Shown: positions 17,041 to 22,113 of the stretch, piece by piece
Position numbering within the stretch: the first letter of the stretch is position 1
Layout of the letters: the number at the start of each line of letters is the position of its first letter
DNA from: Dunaliella salina
Taxonomy: Eukaryota > Chlorophyta > Chlorophyceae > Chlamydomonadales > Dunaliellaceae
NCBI GenBank assembly: GCA_002284615.2
Contig: MU069738.1
Location: 318,690 to 340,802, forward strand
Direction of reading: 5' to 3'
DNA length: 22,113 nt
The notes under the pieces: model-generated
Seen by the model: the letters and a program-made list of their open reading frames with translations, nothing else
What the model was told of the DNA's origin: nothing
Databases searched by the model: none
Made by a program: the position numbers and the translations under genes

Positions 17041-17557
17041 CTCATGTTGGAGAGTATAAACTCGGAGTCTAAAGTGAGCCACGCTGCGAAGAACATCCTG
17101 GAGGAGATCAAGGGGAATTATGAAAGGGGAATAGGTAGCCACGGCTCTGTTTGTGGGCAGGGTGCACCATTGATGGTATGTCAGCCGTTTGCTATTGCGT
17201 TCCCTGGGGTGTGAGTCTGAAAATGGAGCCCAACACTGCAAATGCCTCGTCCTAACTCAGCGCGCAGACCGTAGTACGGTCTGCGCACCTATGTGGCCCC
17301 TTTTCTTTAATTGATGTAGAGAGGGTTTCTCTGCCTACGTAGCTTTTCTTTTCAGGTTACAATAAGTTTAGCCTTCAGCCATAAAGTTTGGCTGCTCAGC
17401 TTTCTGTAGAAAACCAAGTGAACGCAGGTAAATTTGTCTAATTGGTGCTCAGGCAGGAGATAAGCGCGTAAAACTGACCAAGATGGAGTAGGGTCTCTAA
17501 CCCCCCCGCATTCTTCCCAGCACTGCCAACAGCCATTCTGGGGATTAGATTTGGGGA
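17041..17557. other. Non-coding stretch with a 25-bp palindrome
   Basis: No gene is seen. A perfect inverted repeat, gcgcagaccgta-g-tacggtctgcgc, lies at 17262-17286 (12-bp arms, one-base spacer). A pyrimidine-rich ttttcttttcaggttacaat follows at 17343. The interval separates LINE copy B from the endonuclease relic. Confidence 0.5.
17262..17286. repeat. Perfect 25-bp palindrome (12-bp arms)
   Basis: The arms gcgcagaccgta and tacggtctgcgc are perfectly complementary around a single G. The sequence is GC-rich amid AT-richer DNA. It could be a hairpin of a mobile-element end or a chance structure. Confidence 0.85.
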
Positions 17558-18680
17558 TTGTCCATTTCCTTGCCTTGCCTCAAGAGCAGCTTCAACAGGC
17601 ACAATGACAATTGCCAAGCAGACACCCACACAGGCCCCCAGCATACATGGCATGAGCACCTCAAAGTGAAAGTAAAAGGCTATGCTGGCACTAACCAGCG
17701 TGCATTCAGGAAAGACCCAACAGTCAGCGCTGGCACTGACGCTGGCACTGACGCTGGCACTAACAGTGAGTCCCACCAACAAAACGCTAGGTATGAGTAG
17801 CCCAGCTCATGTAACACCTCAAAATAACTACCATACATGTCCACGGCCTTGAAAGTGAAGAGGATGTGCATGACCTTATCACCCATCATGATCCAGACAC
17901 ACTATCTCACAGAAACTAAAATAGCAACATTGTTTGTCCATCTTCTACAAGACTATGCCTGGTGGCGCAATTCTCACCACCACTCTGACACAATTTTGTG
18001 TATCAAGAAAAGAAACGCCGTTACCACACAAGCCACCCACATCCATTGCTAAAAAAACATAGCTGGGAGGATAGTGGCTGCCAAACTCATGACCTCAAGC
18101 AAGCCAATCCTTCTGATATCCACTTCCTGGCCCAGGTGAAAAGCCTATAGCCCTTAAAACAAGAAAACGCATGGAGGAAACACACTATCAACTCCTGTCA
18201 CTGCCTCCCAATTCTGGGTGACATGAATGTCACATGTGACACTTTTTCCACAAGATAGAACCAGCGGAAATATCCTATGAACAAGACAAACTTTTCCGCA
18301 ACTCTATCTCTAGTACCAATCTTTGTCCGCTTGACTGGCACTTGCCGTGTAAACCCTGAGAGGGACACACAGCCGCATTGATGGCATTCTGCTGCCCTCC
18401 CCCATTCTCAAAGCAAGCAACATCAACCTCCAACATCCTTAGATATTCCGCAACTCTGCTGACCAAGGCAACAGACAGCGATCACATTCCCCTTGCCAAC
18501 GTCCCCACTAACATTCTGGGGGGTCAAAATCAGAAATTTCAAGAACCTGCATCGTTACCCCAATTTGGCGTGTGCCAGTGTAGCCTTCAGACATTGAAAA
18601 GCTGCATTGTGCCCTCAATGACCCTACGCACACACCGCACACCATGCCAACATCCTGGAAAGATTAAACAATATGCATAA
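17558..18680 (+). pseudogene. LINE-type endonuclease (EEP/APE-like) relic
   Basis: Motifs of the endonuclease/exonuclease/phosphatase fold used by non-LTR retrotransposons appear in the right order but in different frames. IQTHYLTETKIATL (about 17891; an eroded QETHLTE with the metal-binding Glu) is followed by LLQDYAWWRNSHHHSDT, then ILGDMNVTCDTFST (from 18211; the D.N pair), RIDGILLPSP (from 18374) and SDHIPLANVP (from 18477; the catalytic SDH). The four motifs lie in reading frames 2, 1, 2 and 0 with several stops, so the gene is dead. Upstream, three 12-bp repeats of gctggcactgac (17729-17764) encode AGTDAGTD. The family is known to nick target DNA for reverse transcription; the relic assignment is inference from the motifs. 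Confidence 0.75.
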
Positions 18681-19239
18681 GGAGGCTCTCTCCCACCTGT
18701 CTGCCACAGAGAGCACTCGTGCTAAGAAATCAACCCGTTTGAAACACATTTGTGGCCACCCTGCCAGGGGAGCTGCTGAAAAGATTGCTGACAAAATTGT
18801 TAATAGTTTTTCAAAGAGTGCCACGAGGTGGCTCTGCAGGTTTGCACCACTAGTGGCAACAAAATTAAGCTCGCAACCTCAAAACACTTCAGGATCAGGA
18901 GGATCATCAAACTCCGCAGATCACTCTGCAACAAATTCAAATCTATCCACAACGTGCAACAACAAAATTTACCCTGGGCCATCCTGAGCCTTAACTTTGA
19001 GAAAGTCCTGGCCTTATGAGTCATGACCCCAATCTCCATAGGGCTATAACATCCCCTGCCCCTAGATCAAACAGTGCTTCACCCCCTCTGCCACCAATGG
19101 AGACTGTCCTTCAAGCCCAGCACAAGATTCTCAAGGAGCAAATCAACAAGATAGACTCTGACTACAGCGCCCAGTGCCGTCAGAGCAAGAAGGCGCCAAC
19201 AGAGGAAAGTTGCAAAGCACCCTGCTCTTGCCAAGGAGG
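18681..19239 (+). pseudogene. Probable continuation of the LINE ORF downstream of the endonuclease, decayed
   Basis: Open plus-strand pieces continue from the endonuclease relic: KEALSHLSATESTRAKKSTR then a basic stretch (18673-18987), and an apparently helical QHKILKEQINKIDSDYSAQC (about 19110-19170). Such linkers precede the reverse transcriptase in LINEs, but no reverse transcriptase motif (no YADD-like block) is seen before copy C begins at about 19240. The assignment rests mainly on adjacency and continuity. Confidence 0.4.
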
Positions 19240-19690
19240 AAAAGAAAAAGAAAAAGAAAAGTCTATGCAAGCCAAAGGCTGTGTGCATTAAGGGAAGCTT
19301 CCCTTAATGTCCCTGAAGGTCCACTAACTAACAAGCTAGCAAGCTGCTAGCCTGTAGCAAGGCAACAGTGGCCTCACCAGAAGGCCCTGAAAACCTACAC
19401 TAGACACAGCTAGCCTAGGAGAGAGCCAAAAAACAGATCTAGTAGGAACCTGGAGGGTTGCTGCTCGCCATGCCCCTAGACACTCGGACTCTCCTACTCC
19501 CGTTCTCCACCGCCGCGCGCCCAGCACTCCCAACCCCAACCCCCCGGTAGCCCCCTGAAAGTAGAGAGCATGTCTGGTGTTTTTGATAGTGATTAATCTT
19601 TGGACGGCATGGTCCCTGAGTTTGGCTGCTAGTGATTTGGCTTTTTGTTTAGTCAGGCCCAGATTTATAAGGGGTGTGATTGTAAACTCA
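19240..19690 (-). mobile_element. LINE-like element, 5'-truncated copy C
   Basis: On the minus strand, homology starts abruptly at about 19690 with EFTITPLINLGLTKQKAKSL, then AAKLRDHAVQRLITIKNTRH and ALYFQGATGG, and runs through the 3' UTR to the gaaaaagaaaaagaaaa stretch at 19240-19260 (T/C-rich tail on the element's own strand). The abrupt upstream boundary fits 5' truncation typical of LINE insertion. The 19297-19312 segment carries a small extra piece (gcttcccttaatgtcc) absent from copy B. Confidence 0.85.
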
Positions 19691-20253
19691 TGGGCCAGGG
19701 CATGAAATAAAAAAACAACAGGCCCTCTTTTTTCCTTATCAACTAATGCCACCCGGATGGCTCCTTACTTACCTGCCATTCACCATGTTCCATCGCGTGA
19801 AATGTCTTGTTTCATGAATCAAAACAATAATAAGCTTTCCCTTTTATCTTTGAACTTCTTTCTTTTTATGAACAGGCTAGCAGTCAGTCGGTTTGACTGG
19901 AGGCCTCCAGTTTTACTTGTAACCTTATAATCTTGTATCCTTCCAAGGAGCACCTTACTTTCACTCTAGCATCACACCTATCCTAGATACACTCTCAATG
20001 CCAATGCAGCCCGCCAGAGGGTCCCAACTCATGTGTTCAACTTTGAACTCTTGTTAGCATTTTTTTCTGGGGCAAGCTGGCGGTGCCGATCTAGGCCTGG
20101 TCAAAGTTTGGCTGGAAATCCGAGAAAGCCTCAAATGTTCGACCCCAATTTTTGAAAATTTGTCATTCTTATAATTATTTAATATTTTTGTTCGAGCTAT
20201 TCGGGAAAATTTCCTGACATGTGCTCCTTGAATGAAAACAGAGGTGAAGGCTT
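19691..20253. other. No gene recognised between LINE copies
   Basis: AT-rich sequence without motifs I know. A minus-strand frame at 20054-20311 has no family features. Part of the right end may belong to the 5' side of copy D, whose start I cannot place. Confidence 0.45.
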
Positions 20254-20994
20254 GTGGGCCCACTGAACCTACCAGACGTTCTTGCCCACCCTGACCCAGC
20301 CAGGCCATCAATTGACCCCATTTCTTTTACAATGTTGTCTGCTTGCCCCCTTGTGCGCCCTCTTCCAGGCAGACAAACTCACCTTGATCCTTCCAAGATC
20401 CCTCCTCAAGACAGGGACATACATCTTGTTGAACTAAAATTCTGTCCCGACACAAACCCCTTCATCACTCTAGAACGTGCAGTGACCCAACATTTTCACA
20501 CCATAACCAGACTTAAAACCCGCAGCTCAAGAAATCCAAACAGGAGTAACAAAATGGCTTTACTTATCATCCTAATTGGTATAGCCGGTACCATCATGTA
20601 AATGATTTACAATGAGTTTACAATCACACCCCTTATAAATCTGGGCCTGACTAAACAAAAAGCCAAATCACTAGCAGCCAAACTCAGGGACGATGCCGCC
20701 CAAAGATTAATCACTATCAAAAACACCCGACACGCTCTCTGCTATCAGGGGGCTTCTGGGAGGGGGTTTGCTGGGCGCGCGGCGGCGGAGGACGGGAGGA
20801 GGACTCTCGAAGAGTCCGGTGTCTAGAGGCATGGCGAGCAGCAACCCTCCAGATCCCCACTAGATCTGTTTCTGGCTCTCTCCTAGGCTAGCTGTGGAGT
20901 CTTGCTACTTTGCTAGCTTGTTAGTTAGTGGACCTTCCCTTAATGCACACGGCCTCTGGCTTGCGTTGGCTTTTCTTTCCTTTTCTTTTCTTTT
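20254..20994 (+). mobile_element. LINE-like element, copy D (longest 3' module)
   Basis: The plus-strand reading frame gives HPDPARPSIDPISF, then RDIHLVELKFCPDTNPF, TLERAVTQHFHTITRLKTRS, IAGTI, YNEFTITPLINLGLTKQKAK and SLAAKLRDDAAQRLITIKNT, with a stop at 20824-20826. Compared with copy B (ggtaccatttacaatgag), this copy has a 12-base insertion (catgtaaatgat) between ggtaccat and ttacaatgag, which adds an in-frame TAA. The 3' UTR holds cctaggctagctg and gctagcttgttagttagtgg and ends in ttttctttccttttcttttc. HLVEIKYC-type domains occur at the C terminus of retroelement-like proteins in algae as far as I recall; the function is not established. Confidence 0.82.
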
Positions 20995-21310
20995 AATGCA
21001 TGCAGGTGCACGTCCGGCGTAGACTTTGAAAGTGAAAGCACACAATCCATCTGAAATGTGTCCACATAAGCACGGATTGCACAAAGAATACCTTCCCTTG
21101 GTAATGACGTGGATCATCTAATCTAATCCAATCATCAAACCTGCACATGTCTGGGCACACATCCCATTTTGCAAGCTTGTGAAAAGGGATTTTCTCTGGG
21201 TCACCAATATGCGGGCCAATATTTCTCAGCACTAGCATTAGGGACTTGGGATCTGGGTTTGAGCCCTGAAAGTCAACTTGGAGGATTTTGTTGGGGCCCT
21301 GCAGTGGGGA
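20990..21310 (-). other. Unassigned minus-strand open frame, protein-like
   Basis: A frame of at least 100 codons runs on the minus strand with no stop from about 21310, reading QGPNKILQVDFQGSNPDPKS, then LMLVLRNIGPHIGDPEKIPF, HKLAKWDVCPDMCRF and DDWIRLDDPRHYQGKVFFVQ, ending by 20993. The composition (Trp, Cys, His and charged residues, few repeats) looks like real protein, unlike the satellite frames. A cactgcag precedes it, but without a pyrimidine tract. It could be an exon of the right-hand gene or transposon-derived; I do not recognise the family. Confidence 0.35.
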
Positions 21311-21687
21311 CTTGGGTCCCTTCCTTCATACACGTAGCCTAAAGCCTGTAGTGATGGCAAGCACAGTTTGTTTCCTTTTCCCCCTACGTGCAGACGGCTT
21401 AATTCCAATGCCTCACATTTGCAAGCAGCATCGCGTCCATTTTCATAAACACCATTGCTCATCTTCTTTTCCATTTTCTAATGACCCAAGAAGAACAGAA
21501 TAAAATTAGGATATACTTGCCAGCACCAAAATTGATCCCTGAGATCATTCAGAGCTTTGCCGTCGTAGATATTCAGCATGCTCACACATGTTGTTGGTGA
21601 TCACAAAGCCATCTGCACGCAAAATATTATCCTAGGCATGTTGTTCACAAAAATGCACCTGACGAAGGCTGTAGAGGAAAAAAAGCC
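21311..21687. other. No feature recognised
   Basis: Short overlapping frames only. I see no repeats shared with the rest of the window and no splice-bounded exon I can support. Confidence 0.45.
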
Positions 21688-21780
21688 TTAAAGAAGAGAA
21701 AAGTCTTGCAGGCTAGAGGACGCGTTCCTTGAGGAAAGGTTTCTCTAGCAAGCTAGCAGGGGCCTCACCAAAGCACCAAA
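21688..21780 (-). mobile_element. 3'-terminal fragment of the LINE-like element
   Basis: The run aaagaagagaaaagtcttgc then aggctagagg, ctagcaagctagcagg and ggcctcacc lines up with the 3' terminal blocks of copies B and C in the same orientation, with internal deletions and many substitutions. It is older or more diverged than B and C. Confidence 0.6.
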
Positions 21781-21825
21781 AGAGCCTTTGAATTGGAAGG
21801 ATGACATGCATCAATGCACCCCGCA

Positions 21826-21875
21826 ATACACGCAGCCTTTGGCTTGTTAGATTTTTTCAATCTTGAGATTTTCCT
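21826..21875 (+). mobile_element. Possible opposite-strand 3'-terminal scrap of the LINE-like element
   Basis: The text acgcagcctttggcttgtta then gattttttcaatctt resembles the reverse complement of the copy C end (cagcctttggcttgcataga then cttttcttt). Only about 35 bases are comparable, so the assignment is tentative. Confidence 0.4.
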
Positions 21876-21902
21876 AATTTTTTCTTTCTTTACAAGCAGC
21901 CT

Positions 21903-22079
21903 TCAGAAACCAGCTGCTGCTTTGTACAGCGGGGGCGCTGGTGCCCGATGGGATGTTGTGAGGATGAAGCCGCTATCCTTTGCTGCATGCTCCTCTGCTT
22001 TCGTCAGTTCCATGCGTCTTTGGTAGGCACTGGTCGGACGCAACAGCCGGTCTGGATCCCGCGTACCTTCTTTGTGCAC
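21903..22079 (-). CDS. Probable 3'-terminal exon of an unidentified minus-strand gene
   Basis: On the minus strand an acceptor-like gtgcttgtgcacag ends at 22080. It is followed by 58 codons reading VHKEGTRDPDRLLRPTSAY, then QRRMELTKAEEHAAKDSGFI, LTTSHRAPAPPLYKAAAGF, and TGA at 21905-21903. The composition (charged, Pro/Ala-rich end) and lack of repeats suggest real coding sequence. The frame also stays open upstream to the window edge, so the exon may be longer. I do not recognise the protein; the short conserved-looking LLRPTSAYQ and DSGFI segments remind me of small axonemal/ciliary proteins, but that is a guess. Confidence 0.45.
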   Translation of the reverse strand: MHKEGTRDPDRLLRPTSAYQRRMELTKAEEHAAKDSGFILTTSHRAPAPPLYKAAAGF

Positions 22080-22113
22080 CTGTGCACAAGCACGATTGTG
22101 GCAAGCAAGGGTG

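Noticed and set aside
17891..18680. An intact endonuclease gene
   Set aside because: The catalytic motifs lie in three different frames with several stops, so this is a relic.
1..22113. tRNA, rRNA or other structured RNA genes
   Set aside because: No cloverleaf with TTCGANNC-type loop or conserved rRNA segment was recognised on reading; a covariance-model scan would be needed to exclude small RNAs.

Overview
The window looks like nuclear DNA of a eukaryote, most likely a green alga. Genes are split by GT-AG introns, coding exons are short (84-179 bp) inside long introns, the sequence is rich in GT microsatellite and minisatellite, and a 390-base assembly gap (N run) sits inside a GT repeat. 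The one gene I can read with confidence resembles the plant/algal ADCK2-like branch of the ABC1 (UbiB/COQ8) atypical kinase family. The lineage assignment is inference; no organism marker gene is present.

Layout. Positions 1-3250 hold no gene I can recognise; a possible decayed upstream exon lies near 842-930. Positions 4035-14685 (+ strand) hold nine exons of the ABC1-type kinase: 358 complete codons plus a split first codon, ending in TGA. They run from the VAVK lysine, through the REA helix, the HSDLHPGN catalytic loop and DVGM (the DFG equivalent), to the family's C-terminal helices. The N-terminal part (KxGQ motif, Ala-rich loop) was not found. Positions 14686-16520 are 3' flank with minisatellites and small transposon fragments. 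Positions 16521-21880 are a graveyard of a non-LTR (LINE-like) retrotransposon: an endonuclease (EEP/APE-type) relic on the + strand at about 17860-18520, and several copies of its 3' module (a conserved C-terminal domain plus 3' UTR ending in a pyrimidine-rich tail) in both orientations. No reverse transcriptase domain was seen. At the right edge the minus strand carries a likely 3'-terminal exon of another gene (21903-22079).

The most striking feature is how the introns of the kinase gene are built. Beside most exon edges the intron contains tandem, partly decayed copies of that exon edge together with its splice site: seven acceptor-bearing units before exon 1, degenerate donor copies after exons 1 and 3, two acceptor copies before exon 4, a long donor-bearing array after exon 4, two near-whole copies of exon 5 with its donor, donor copies after exon 7, acceptor copies before exon 8 and a 44-bp donor array after exon 8. 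Five of the eight exon-exon junctions read AG|GT and seven of eight are phase 0. The gene therefore looks like one whose introns grew, or arose, by repeated tandem duplication across splice junctions, leaving dozens of candidate decoy splice sites.
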